This document shows positions 1 to 6,674 of a stretch of DNA of 6,974 nt, one piece after another (the first letter of the stretch is position 1; each line of letters starts with the position of its first letter). The notes under the pieces are model-generated. The model saw only the letters and a list, made by a program, of their open reading frames with translations. It was not told where the DNA came from and made no database searches. The translations under genes and the position numbers were made by a program. Source of the DNA: an uncultured Ignavibacteriota bacterium (lineage in GTDB: Bacteria > Bacteroidota > Ignavibacteria > Tepidaquicellales > Tepidaquicellaceae); the NCBI GenBank assembly GCA_937983305.1, contig CALKAJ010000029.1, forward strand, positions 1 through 6,974, written 5' to 3'.

Positions 1-296
1 TTCCTCTTTACAAATGCAGGAACATCGTCATAAGATGAAGAAATATGCAGCTCATTATTTACTTCAACATCAAATCTGAATTTCAATGTTGATGCAAGAA
101 TTTCCGCTGTTTGCACAGACCTGATAAGTGGACTCGAAAAAATCTTATCAAGCTCTAAAAATTCATCTTTCAACTTTTTAAAAACCGTCAAAGAAGCTTT
201 TCTTCCTTTTGGTGTGATAAATCTGTAATCATCAGATTTCACTGTTTCTGTTTCGTAATCTATTGCTTCTGCGTGCCTGATTAAAAATAATTTCAT
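1..296 (-). CDS. sixA: Phosphohistidine phosphatase SixA-like, histidine phosphatase superfamily (C-terminus missing)
   Basis: This is the N-terminal 98 codons of a histidine phosphatase; the rest lies beyond the left edge. The protein starts MKLFLIRHAEA, the RHG/RHA signature of the superfamily, with Arg7 and the phospho-accepting His8. Residues 54-67 (SSPLIRSVQTAEIL) are the second conserved block, with the phosphate-binding Arg59. The RHAEA form and the short start without a signal peptide match SixA, which removes phosphate from histidine on HPt domains or PTS-type carriers in the cytoplasm (family knowledge). SixA proteins are around 160 residues, so about 60 residues, including the second catalytic His, are outside the window. 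The ATG lies 12 bp after the mtaB stop, so the two are probably co-transcribed. No Shine-Dalgarno is visible. A broader phosphoglycerate mutase-like phosphatase is the alternative. Confidence 0.85.
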   Translation of the reverse strand, partial: MKLFLIRHAEAIDYETETVKSDDYRFITPKGRKASLTVFKKLKDEFLELDKIFSSPLIRSVQTAEILASTLKFRFDVEVNNELHISSSYDDVPAFVKR

Positions 297-308
297 AATT
301 TTTTTATT

Positions 309-1634
309 TTAACTTATTATCTCACATTCGACCGGTTTAACTCCGTCCGGTACAGTTAATTTAACATTTTTTATGGAATTTTCAATTCCATCTTTATAAC
401 CTGTTTTTACGCGTATATAATTTTCGGTCCAGCCTTCTATTTGCATCGTTGATTCATTTCTTAAAGTCTCAAACAAAACTTTATGTTCCGTGCCTGTACT
501 GTCAGACCAAAAATCCGATTTCTTTCTTAAAGAAAGATTTCTTAATATTCTGCTTCTTTCTTTTATCGCTCTTACCGGTACTTTGTTTTCCATCTTTGAC
601 GACTTGGTATTATCTCTTTCCGAATAGCTAAAAGAATGTAAATACGTAACCGGTAAAGAACTTAAAAAATTAAAAGTGTTCTCAAATCTTTCATCTGTTT
701 CGCCGGGAAATCCGACAATTACATCAACACCTATTCCGCAATCCTTAATTTTATCTTTTATTTTATAAATCAATTCTTCGTATGCTTCTCGTCTGTATCT
801 CCTTTGCATTAACTTCAGAATTTCAGGGTCGCCGCTCTGCAAGGGTATATGAAAATGATTGCACATCTTTTCAGAGCCCGACGTGAGCTCAATAATCTCA
901 TCAGATAGTAAATTTGGTTCTATTGAACTTATCCTGATTCTTTCAATATCTGTTTTCTCGAGTTTGTTAAGAACATCTATCAGTTTATTGCCTTCATATT
1001 CATAATCACCTACATTTACGCCTGTTAAAACTATCTCTTTATATCCGTCTGCTACTATCTTTTTCGCATTTTCTATTACTTTTGTTACAGGCAGCGATCT
1101 GGAGCCTCCTCTCGCTAAAGGAATTGTGCAATAAGAGCAGGTATAATCACATCCGTCCTGAATCTTTAAAAAAGCTCTCGTTCGTGCATCTGTATCTTCA
1201 GTCAATCCTTCGCCAAGAACTGTCAGCTCGCTTAGAGGTGAAACATAAATTCCGGGCTTCGATTCCTGCCCTGTACAGGATAAATTGCCTTCAAGGACAT
1301 CCTGCAGATAATCGGTGATTCTGAATTTTTCATTTGAACCAATCACCAAATCAACGCCGTTTATCGAAGCGATTTCATCCGGTTTCAATTGCGCATAACA
1401 ACCTGTTACTACAACGAATGTATCCGGATTGTTTCTGATTACACTTCTGATAATCTGCCTGCACTCTTTATCTGCCGACGCTGTTACCGTACAGGTGTTT
1501 AAAATAAATATGTCCGATTTTTCACCGTAACGCTTTAAATCAAGACCTTTGTTCACAAGTTGTTTGGCAATAGTACTTGATTCACTGTAATTCAATTTAC
1601 ATCCAAGCGTATGTATAGAAACCGATTTAGCCAT
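309..1634 (-). CDS. mtaB: tRNA (N6-threonylcarbamoyladenosine(37)-C2)-methylthiotransferase MtaB
   Basis: A 441-residue radical-SAM methylthiotransferase. It converts t6A at position 37 of ANN-decoding tRNAs to ms2t6A using two [4Fe-4S] clusters and SAM. The N-terminal UPF0004 domain supplies the auxiliary-cluster cysteines Cys12 (TLGCKLN), Cys48 (NTCTVT) and Cys79 (TGCYAQ). The radical-SAM CxxxCxxC motif is Cys162/Cys166/Cys169 (GCDYTCSYC). FHIPLQSG (261-268) and VGFPGETDERF (307-317) are typical of the MiaB/MtaB family, and a TRAM-like RNA-binding tail occupies about 380-440. The GCKLN motif and length favour MtaB over MiaB or RimO. I start at the ATG; an in-frame TTG directly before it would add one residue. 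The upstream AAGAGA is a weak ribosome-binding candidate. The 91-bp gap to murB contains a TATACT hexamer (minus strand, 1662-1667) but no matching -35, so it is unclear whether mtaB has its own promoter. Confidence 0.93.
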   Translation of the reverse strand: MAKSVSIHTLGCKLNYSESSTIAKQLVNKGLDLKRYGEKSDIFILNTCTVTASADKECRQIIRSVIRNNPDTFVVVTGCYAQLKPDEIASINGVDLVIGSNEKFRITDYLQDVLEGNLSCTGQESKPGIYVSPLSELTVLGEGLTEDTDARTRAFLKIQDGCDYTCSYCTIPLARGGSRSLPVTKVIENAKKIVADGYKEIVLTGVNVGDYEYEGNKLIDVLNKLEKTDIERIRISSIEPNLLSDEIIELTSGSEKMCNHFHIPLQSGDPEILKLMQRRYRREAYEELIYKIKDKIKDCGIGVDVIVGFPGETDERFENTFNFLSSLPVTYLHSFSYSERDNTKSSKMENKVPVRAIKERSRILRNLSLRKKSDFWSDSTGTEHKVLFETLRNESTMQIEGWTENYIRVKTGYKDGIENSIKNVKLTVPDGVKPVECEIIS

Positions 1635-1725
1635 CAATCTCTTAATTTAAGTAAAAATAATAGTATAATTAATGAAAAAATTTTTCATATTAAATTATAA
1701 CCAAAAAACAGGCTGAAAAGTTGTA

Positions 1726-2781
1726 TTAAACCACTATTGGTTCAATTTGGATTGTTATATCAAATTTGTCATAAACGGCTGTTTGAATCTTTTTGGCAAG
1801 GTTAATCAGTGCGTTTGATGAGCCGCCTTTGTTTATCAAAGCCAAGCTGTGCTTAGTGGAAATTCCTGCTCCGTTTTCTTCAAATCCTCTCCCGAAACCT
1901 GATACTTCAATCAGCTTTGCGGCAGAGAGTTTTATTCCGCCTTTTGCAGAAAATGAATTTATTAATCTGAATTCCGGAAACCTTTTTAATCTGTCCTTGT
2001 AATCCTCGTATGAAATAACGGGGTTTGTAAAAAATGAGCCGCAGGAAATTGAATCCGAATCGGCATCATCAACTACCATTCCTTTTCGTTTCCGGATTTC
2101 AATAACCTTGTTTCTGATATATTTTAGTTTACCGGTTCGGGAAGAAATATTTTTAAAATCTTCCGATTGTTCAATTTCTTTCTTTAAATCAGGATATTTA
2201 AAATTAACCTCTTTGATTTTTGATAATTCAAACTCAACACCTGTAATAATGAATTTATCTTTTAAGTCACCTTTAAATATACTCTGACGATAATCAAAAT
2301 TACATTCTGCGTTGTTAAATAATTTTTCTTCAAGAGATGTTTTATCTATGGTATGCAGTTTCGTTATAGTGGAACTTACTTCCTGTCCGTAAGCCCCGAC
2401 ATTTTGAATTGGAACTGCACCTGTACAGCCCGGGATTCCGGAAAGACACTCAATTCCGGTGAAACTGCTTTCAACGCTCCATTCTACAAATTTATCCCAT
2501 TCTGTTCCTGCCGATACGAATATTTCCGCCGATTCATTTGATTCGGAAATGATTTTTATTTCAGTGCCCGAAGTTTTTATTATTAGTCCGTTGAATCCTG
2601 AATCAGGAAATACAATATTGCTTCCGCCGCCGAGAATAAAAGTTTGAAGTGAATTTTGTTTAGCATATTGCAATGCCATTTTGAGTTCGGCTGTATTTTC
2701 GCATTTAACAAAATACTTCGCATTTCCGCCAAGCTTTATTGTCGTATATTCGCTTAGGTTTATATTTTTTTCTATCTTCAT
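1726..2781 (-). CDS. murB: UDP-N-acetylenolpyruvoylglucosamine reductase MurB (type I)
   Basis: A 351-residue cytoplasmic flavoenzyme that uses NADPH to reduce UDP-GlcNAc-enolpyruvate to UDP-MurNAc, the second committed step of peptidoglycan precursor synthesis. The FAD-binding domain shows GGGSN (51-55) and the SGIPG...QNVGAYGQE block (114-134). The catalytic set is complete: Tyr164-Arg165 in the YRxSxFK motif, Ser249 in CGSFFTNP as proton donor, and Glu347 in IEPIV at the C-terminus. The YRQSIFK motif and a length close to the 342 residues of the E. coli enzyme mark a type I MurB. Start is the ATG giving MKIEKNINLSEYTTIKLGG; an in-frame TTG two codons upstream is possible but less likely. 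No Shine-Dalgarno is seen. The gene begins only 16 bp from the end of a repeat copy, so its promoter either overlaps the repeat region or it depends on read-through from hutU. Confidence 0.95.
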   Translation of the reverse strand: MKIEKNINLSEYTTIKLGGNAKYFVKCENTAELKMALQYAKQNSLQTFILGGGSNIVFPDSGFNGLIIKTSGTEIKIISESNESAEIFVSAGTEWDKFVEWSVESSFTGIECLSGIPGCTGAVPIQNVGAYGQEVSSTITKLHTIDKTSLEEKLFNNAECNFDYRQSIFKGDLKDKFIITGVEFELSKIKEVNFKYPDLKKEIEQSEDFKNISSRTGKLKYIRNKVIEIRKRKGMVVDDADSDSISCGSFFTNPVISYEDYKDRLKRFPEFRLINSFSAKGGIKLSAAKLIEVSGFGRGFEENGAGISTKHSLALINKGGSSNALINLAKKIQTAVYDKFDITIQIEPIVV

Positions 2782-2796
2782 CTGCAATTACAATCT

Positions 2797-2838
2797 TTCC
2801 GACCCCGGAGTTGAAAATCCCGATTCATCGGGAGGGTC
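2797..2838 (+). repeat. Hairpin direct repeat, copy 1
   Basis: This 42-base unit matches copy 2 at 40 positions; bases 2803-2838 are identical over 36 nt to 2899-2934. It contains a stem TCCCGA (2818-2823), loop TTCA, stem TCGGGA (2828-2833). Flanking GACCC (2801-2805) and GGGTC (2834-2838) can close an outer stem around it. The 36-nt core has 21 G or C bases. On the minus strand the hairpin is followed by TTTTC. Confidence 0.85.
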
Positions 2839-2859
2839 AGGGTTTCTTCTCTTCCTTTC

Positions 2860-2886
2860 TACAAACGTTCAATCCCTACGGGATTG
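2860..2886 (+). repeat. Inner hairpin element (CTACAAACGTT + CAATCCC-TAC-GGGATTG)
   Basis: Between the two direct repeats sits a perfect 7-bp stem, CAATCCC (2870-2876) and GGGATTG (2880-2886), around a TAC loop. It is preceded by TACAAACGTT and followed on the plus strand by TTTTTCTT. I recall very similar 'CTACAAA...CCCTACGGG' units as dispersed repeats in Bacteroidota-type genomes, so it is more likely a repeat module than a gene-specific signal. It is not homologous to the flanking copies. Confidence 0.55.
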
Positions 2887-2892
2887 TTTTTC

Positions 2893-2934
2893 TTCCAGCC
2901 CCGGAGTTGAAAATCCCGATTCATCGGGAGGGTC
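2893..2934 (+). repeat. Hairpin direct repeat, copy 2
   Basis: Second copy of the element, same orientation as copy 1 and offset by exactly 96 bp. The inner stem is TCCCGA (2914-2919) and TCGGGA (2924-2929) with a TTCA loop. The outer stem is weaker than in copy 1 because the two bases at 2897-2898 differ (AG instead of GA). It lies 23 bp past the hutU stop codon. Confidence 0.85.
2909..2929 (-). terminator. Possible intrinsic terminator after hutU, formed by repeat copy 2
   Basis: Read on the minus strand, directly after hutU, the repeat gives a 6-bp GC-rich stem TCCCGA/TCGGGA with a TGAA loop followed by TTTTC. The shape is that of a short rho-independent terminator. The T-tract is only four bases and the same structure recurs in copy 1, so termination may be a by-product of the repeat rather than its purpose. 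Confidence 0.35.
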
Positions 2935-2957
2935 GTACATCTGTAGCCCGGAAACGC

Positions 2958-4607
2958 CTATTTAATCATTGGCATTTTAATTCCGAATTTCTTTTGATTC
3001 TCAATCGCTTCCTCGTAACCCGCATCTGCATGCCTGACTATACCCATACCCGGGTCATAAGTCAAACACCTTTGCAATCTTTCCGCAGCTTCGGGGGTAC
3101 CATCAGCAACTATAACCATACCTGCATGAATTGAATTTCCAATTCCAACACCGCCGCCGTGGTGAAGCGAAACCCATGTTGCACCGCCAATTGCATTCAA
3201 AGCAAAATTCAAAATTGGCCAATCGGCGATTGCATCAGAGCCGTCTTTCATTTTTTCCGTTTCACGGTTTGGAGAAGCAACACTTCCGCAATCGAGATGG
3301 TCTCTGCCAATTACAATCGGAGCTTTTATTTTACCTGATTTAACAAGGTCATTAAAAAGTTTTCCTGCTTTAGCTCTTTCGCCGTAGCCAAGCCAGCAGA
3401 TTCTCGAAGGCAGTCCCTGAAAATGAACTTTTTCTTTTGCCGCCTTAAGCCAGTTATGAAGTTGAGTATTTTCGGGGAAGAGTTTCATTATTTCGTCATC
3501 AGTCGTAAAAATATCTTCAGGGTCTCCTGAAAGTGCCGCCCATCTGAAAGGTCCTTTGCCTTCGCAGAATAACGGTCTGATGTATTCCGGAACAAATCCG
3601 GGAATTTCAAAAGCTTCTTTAAATCCGTTAGCTTCTGCTTCGCCTCTGAGATTATTTCCGTAATCAAAAACAATAGAACCTTTCTTCATAAATTCCCACA
3701 TAGTTTTGCAATGAACGACTGCAGTTTCTCTTGCAAGTTTCTGATATTTCACGGTATCATTTTTTCTGAGTTCCAGTGCTTTTTCGAAAGTCATACCCAT
3801 CGGAACATATCCGTTAAGCATATCGTGAGCCGAAGTCTGGTCTGTAACAACATCAGGTATAATTCCCCTTTTCAGAATTTCAGGAAGAATCTCGCCTGCA
3901 TTACCGACCAGGCCAATTGATTTTGCAATGCCTTTTTCCTTTGCTTCGAATACAAGTTTCAAAGCTTCATCAAGACTTTCTGTCATAACATCTGTATAAC
4001 CCGTATCAAGTCTTTTTTGGATTCTCGATTTATCAACATCAACACCGAGAAAAGCCGCACCGTTAAGAGTTGCGGCAAGAGGCTGTGCTCCGCCCATACC
4101 GCCGAGTCCGCAGGTAAGAACAAATTTATTTTTCAATGTTCCGCCGAAATGCTTTTTTGCAGCAGCGGCAAAGGTTTCAAACGTACCCTGAAGAATTCCC
4201 TGTGTGCCAATATAAATCCAGCTTCCTGCAGTCATCTGCCCGTACATAGTCAAGCCAAGACCTTCGAGTCTTCTGAATTCATCCCACGTTGCCCATTTGG
4301 GAACAAGCTGCGAATTCGAGATAATAACTCGCGGAGCATTTTTATGAGTTTTAAAAACTGCAACAGGTTTACCGGATTGTACGAGAAGAGTCTCGTCTTC
4401 TTCAAGTGTTTTTAAAGTTTCAATTATTTTATCATACGATTCCCAGTTTCTTGCCGCTTTACCGCTTCCGCCATATACAATTAAATCCTCCGGTCTTTCT
4501 GCAACTTCGGCATCAAGATTATTCATTAACATTCTCATCGGAGCTTCTGTAAGCCACGATTTACAACTTAAATTGGTTCCTTTTGGAACTTTAACTTCTC
4601 TGCTCAT
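2958..4607 (-). CDS. hutU: Urocanate hydratase (imidazolonepropionate hydrolyase)
   Basis: A 549-residue cytoplasmic enzyme for the second step of histidine degradation, converting urocanate to 4-imidazolone-5-propionate with tightly bound NAD+. Length matches the family norm of about 550. Visible motifs are [11 protein letters not shown] (45-55), the NAD-binding glycine-rich stretch [13 protein letters not shown] (166-178), the block [11 protein letters not shown] (401-411), whose Cys404 corresponds to the active-site cysteine region (Cys410 in Pseudomonas putida), and [15 protein letters not shown] (435-449). I start at the ATG ([10 protein letters not shown]); an in-frame TTG three codons upstream is possible. 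No Shine-Dalgarno is present. It stands alone between two other clusters: hutH, hutI and a formiminoglutamate-processing gene are not in the window, so the rest of the pathway must be encoded elsewhere. Hairpins of the downstream repeat may end its transcript. Confidence 0.97.
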   Translation of the reverse strand: MSREVKVPKGTNLSCKSWLTEAPMRMLMNNLDAEVAERPEDLIVYGGSGKAARNWESYDKIIETLKTLEEDETLLVQSGKPVAVFKTHKNAPRVIISNSQLVPKWATWDEFRRLEGLGLTMYGQMTAGSWIYIGTQGILQGTFETFAAAAKKHFGGTLKNKFVLTCGLGGMGGAQPLAATLNGAAFLGVDVDKSRIQKRLDTGYTDVMTESLDEALKLVFEAKEKGIAKSIGLVGNAGEILPEILKRGIIPDVVTDQTSAHDMLNGYVPMGMTFEKALELRKNDTVKYQKLARETAVVHCKTMWEFMKKGSIVFDYGNNLRGEAEANGFKEAFEIPGFVPEYIRPLFCEGKGPFRWAALSGDPEDIFTTDDEIMKLFPENTQLHNWLKAAKEKVHFQGLPSRICWLGYGERAKAGKLFNDLVKSGKIKAPIVIGRDHLDCGSVASPNRETEKMKDGSDAIADWPILNFALNAIGGATWVSLHHGGGVGIGNSIHAGMVIVADGTPEAAERLQRCLTYDPGMGIVRHADAGYEEAIENQKKFGIKMPMIK

Positions 4608-4632
4608 ATTATTCAAATTTTAATTGTTTCTT

Positions 4633-4649
4633 CAAAAATATTAATTATA
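4633..4649 (-). promoter_or_regulatory. Candidate hutU promoter elements
   Basis: In the 90-bp gap upstream of hutU the minus strand carries a perfect TATAAT (4644-4649) and, overlapping the downstream side, TATTTTTG (4633-4640), which fits the Bacteroidota -7 consensus TAnnTTTG. Neither has a good -35/-33 partner at the expected distance, and the region is so AT-rich that chance matches are likely. A weak ATTCAT/ATGAAT hairpin at 4683-4697, just after the preceding gene, is not followed directly by a T-tract. Confidence 0.3.
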
Positions 4650-4697
4650 AATTTTACTTAACAGGAAAAAACTATTCGGTATATTCATATAATGAAT

Positions 4698-5318
4698 TTA
4701 TTTATCAATTTTTTCTATTGCAGGCATTTTGTTGAATAAATCTATGTAAGCATTTTTTTTGCCAATAATTTTTTTTGCGATTTCTAAATCACTTTCATTA
4801 AAATCAGTTTCTTTTTCATAGAAGCGGTATTTTTCAAGGACTTCTGTCTCACCTTCGATGGCTTCAATCTTAATCATAATTGGAATATTATTATTAAAGT
4901 AATACTGCTCTTTGCCGTTTGTGTAAAGTCCTGTTGTCAGATAAGAATAATAAATCAGATTTCCTTCATTATCCAGATAATATTCAACAGTTATATTCTG
5001 GCTGGCGGCAATATTATATTCAACTTTGATTTTTGGCGGGGGTTTATAAATATAAAGAAATTCAGTATTCCCGTTATTTTCGATAAGTGAATCCTGCGGC
5101 TGAGTATAAAAAAACTTTATCGAAGTATTTTGAATTCCTATTGCTCTGACATTCGATTGAAATATCAGTTGATGCATAAGATAGAATCCGTAATTTTCTT
5201 CAATGTTTTTATTAATTTCTTCACACTGACTGTTTATAAACTCAATTTTATTGTCCTGAGAATAAGCACTCGAAAAGAAAATTAAAAAAATGGCTGTAAT
5301 AAATATTTTTTTATACAT
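4698..5318 (-). CDS. Secreted protein of unknown function (206 aa)
   Basis: I do not recognise this gene. Residues 1-20 are a clear Sec signal peptide (MYKKIF start, hydrophobic core, SSAYS|Q cleavage site), giving a mature protein of about 186 residues exported to the periplasm or beyond. The mature part is rich in Asn, Tyr, Glu, Ile and Lys. It begins with a probable helix (27-50), followed by alternating strands such as TEFLYIYKPPPKIKVEYN (85-102), VEYYLDNEGNLIYYSY (111-126) and EQYYFNNNIPIMIKIEA (137-153), and a charged helical C-terminus. The only cysteine in the mature protein is Cys32. It is the last gene of a tight cluster, starting 21 bp after the DUF4846 lipoprotein stop, which suggests an envelope role with that protein. 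There is no lipobox and no visible C-terminal sorting domain. Confidence 0.8.
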   Translation of the reverse strand: MYKKIFITAIFLIFFSSAYSQDNKIEFINSQCEEINKNIEENYGFYLMHQLIFQSNVRAIGIQNTSIKFFYTQPQDSLIENNGNTEFLYIYKPPPKIKVEYNIAASQNITVEYYLDNEGNLIYYSYLTTGLYTNGKEQYYFNNNIPIMIKIEAIEGETEVLEKYRFYEKETDFNESDLEIAKKIIGKKNAYIDLFNKMPAIEKIDK

Positions 5319-5339
5319 TATAAATAATTTAATTAGTTG

Positions 5340-6197
5340 TTATTCAAATTTTTTAAGATGGCTTTTTGAAAACTTCCATTCGGGAGTTTTGAGCTCTTCG
5401 CCAAAATTTACAGAATACCAGGGACTAAGATTTTCATCAGATGGATTTTTTAAAACCTGCAGCTCCTGTGCCGGCATATAACTCTGTGCAAGAAGAAATA
5501 TTTTCTCATTGGTATTCGGATTAACCGCCATATCAACCACAATAACAGCATGCCCGGGCGAGCCGCCTTTGATAAATATGTCACCGGTTTTCAATTCGCT
5601 AACATCTGAAGACTCAAGCTCCTTCTCAAGCGATAATGTACCGGCATACATAAATATTATTTCAAGGTAATCCCAAAAATCTTCATACGAATTTGAAGGC
5701 GCGTATTTCCGGACCCAGGAAGTTTTATTGCCTTTAACGGAAATTCTTTTTCCCTTCATCCATTCCGAATAGTCAACTCTGAAACCGTTTGTAAAATTAA
5801 AATGGATTTTATCATACTCTTCTTTGTTCCAAAGATATTCTGCCCTTAGCCGCATTATTGCATCGGCACATTGATGTAAATCTTTATCCCCAATCTCAAG
5901 ATTTATAACAGCATCGTAGATATTATTATTTTCTTTTATACTTCCGTCAAAAAATTTCACTTCGGTTCCGTGCGGTTTCAGAGGTAACTGTCTCAAATAT
6001 TGCCCGAAAGAGCCCGGAATAACTTCAATTCTTTTATATCCTTCAGGAACATTAAAGCGGGTTTCAATCGTAACGCCGTCAGGATTGATATAAGCTGTTT
6101 TATTTTTAGTTTCAGTATTTTGCTTATTTTCCTTTTCCTGAGAGCAGGATTGTAGTGAAGTAAAAATTAAAAATAATATTATAAAATAAAATCTCAT
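5340..6197 (-). CDS. DUF4846 family lipoprotein
   Basis: A 285-residue protein with a lipoprotein signal: a short hydrophobic stretch and lipobox LQSC with Cys18, followed by a polar Ser/Gln/Glu/Lys/Asn linker to about residue 35. The rest (about 45-285) matches my memory of DUF4846: GSFGQYLRQLPLKPHGTEV (62-80), a QCADAIMRLRAEYLW block (109-123), FTNGFRVDYSEWMKG (135-149), YAGTLSLEKEL (184-194), GDIFIKGGSPGHAVIVVDMA (205-224), FLLAQSYMPAQE (234-245) and SPWY...TPEW. The biochemical function is not established to my knowledge. Cys110 followed by His216 in a GHAVIVVD strand, then Asp222 or Gln238, is an order compatible with NlpC/P60- or CHAP-like cysteine hydrolases; that is my inference. Probably anchored to a membrane facing the periplasm. 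The start is 3 bp after the upstream membrane-protein stop, with no Shine-Dalgarno, so translational coupling is plausible. Confidence 0.85.
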   Translation of the reverse strand: MRFYFIILFLIFTSLQSCSQEKENKQNTETKNKTAYINPDGVTIETRFNVPEGYKRIEVIPGSFGQYLRQLPLKPHGTEVKFFDGSIKENNNIYDAVINLEIGDKDLHQCADAIMRLRAEYLWNKEEYDKIHFNFTNGFRVDYSEWMKGKRISVKGNKTSWVRKYAPSNSYEDFWDYLEIIFMYAGTLSLEKELESSDVSELKTGDIFIKGGSPGHAVIVVDMAVNPNTNEKIFLLAQSYMPAQELQVLKNPSDENLSPWYSVNFGEELKTPEWKFSKSHLKKFE

Positions 6198-6200
6198 ATT

Positions 6201-6674
6201 TTAAAAATTTTTGAACCCGTATATTGCAAAAATAAACATCATTACGGCGAATAAAAAAGTCAGGAAAAAACCACGCCATAATCTGCCGGGAGATTTTTTC
6301 TCGTCTGTGATGTATCTGTACAAATGAAGAAATGATGCCTGAACGAGGTAAGAGGCATAACCGAATATTACAAGTGCGGAAGTTAGAATTCCAAAACCGG
6401 CATACGCAGCAATAATGCCCATTATGCCGAATGCAAGATTTGCAAACCCAACCTCAAACATCCAGTCGGGCCTGTCGGTTTCCCAACCAAGTCTTTTTGC
6501 ATCATCTTTATGAAAAATAAAATGCCTGATAAACGCCAATACTCCAACAATTCCTACAGAAAAAAATACAACAAGTTTAAATGAAAAATCAGGGTTTTTT
6601 TCGAGAAAATAAAATCCAAAGAAAATCCCTGCACTGCCTATTGCACTACCAAGTATTCCGATTAATTTTGCCAT
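6201..6674 (-). CDS. Small polytopic membrane protein (possibly DUF6790-like)
   Basis: A 157-residue integral membrane protein with about five hydrophobic segments: roughly 4-24, 32-54, 74-93, 96-116 and 133-153. The loop after the second segment, FHKDDAKRLGWETDRPDWMFEVGFANLA (54-81), is the most distinctive part. The GW...(x)EVGFANL pattern recalls the DUF6790 family of small membrane proteins, but I place that from memory only. Function is unknown. It is the first gene of a cluster with the DUF4846 lipoprotein (3-bp gap) and a secreted protein, so it may form or anchor an envelope complex with them. It lacks cysteines and any evident catalytic motif. The ATG has no Shine-Dalgarno. Confidence 0.78.
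   Translation of the reverse strand: MAKLIGILGSAIGSAGIFFGFYFLEKNPDFSFKLVVFFSVGIVGVLAFIRHFIFHKDDAKRLGWETDRPDWMFEVGFANLAFGIMGIIAAYAGFGILTSALVIFGYASYLVQASFLHLYRYITDEKKSPGRLWRGFFLTFLFAVMMFIFAIYGFKNF

Larger units (their letters stand above)
2782..2957. repeat. Composite intergenic repeat region between hutU and murB
   Basis: The whole 176-bp gap between the hutU stop and the murB start is taken up by a repeat structure much richer in GC than its surroundings. It holds two direct copies of a hairpin element (2797-2838 and 2893-2934) exactly 96 bp apart, with a different perfect hairpin between them (2870-2886). A short AGCCCGGA at 2945-2952 resembles the beginning of a third copy. From memory, similar hairpin elements and the CTACAAACGTT...CCCTACGGG motif are dispersed in Bacteroidota and Ignavibacteriota genomes. 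They resemble REP elements or miniature non-autonomous elements, but no transposase or terminal inverted repeats are visible here. No convincing gene lies in the region: open frames across it are repeat translations. Confidence 0.75.

Noticed and set aside
1..60. Adapter or vector sequence at the left end
   Set aside because: The left end translates smoothly as the continuing SixA-like protein, and I see no adapter motif.
1672..1688. AT-only inverted repeat ATGAAAAA...TTTTTCAT between murB and mtaB as a terminator
   Set aside because: The stem is almost all A-T with essentially no loop, no GC core and no following T-tract. Such palindromes are expected by chance in this AT-rich gap.
2870..2893. 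Plus-strand hairpin CAATCCC-TAC-GGGATTG followed by TTTTTCTT as an intrinsic terminator
   Set aside because: No plus-strand gene lies upstream for it to terminate, and the hairpin looks like a dispersed repeat module. On the minus strand no T-tract follows it.
2797..2934. CRISPR array from the two direct repeats
   Set aside because: There are only two repeat copies, separated by 54 bp that contain another hairpin, and no cas gene. The elements are longer and more structured than CRISPR repeats usually are.
2681..3134. Plus-strand open frames across the repeat (PGVENPDSSGGS-type peptides)
   Set aside because: They are translations of the hairpin repeat extended into the antisense of murB and hutU. 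The repeated peptide comes from the DNA repeat, and there is no start signal or family support.
3488..3673. Minus-strand 61-codon open frame inside hutU
   Set aside because: It is an alternative-frame shadow of the well-conserved urocanate hydratase gene, with no recognisable domain.
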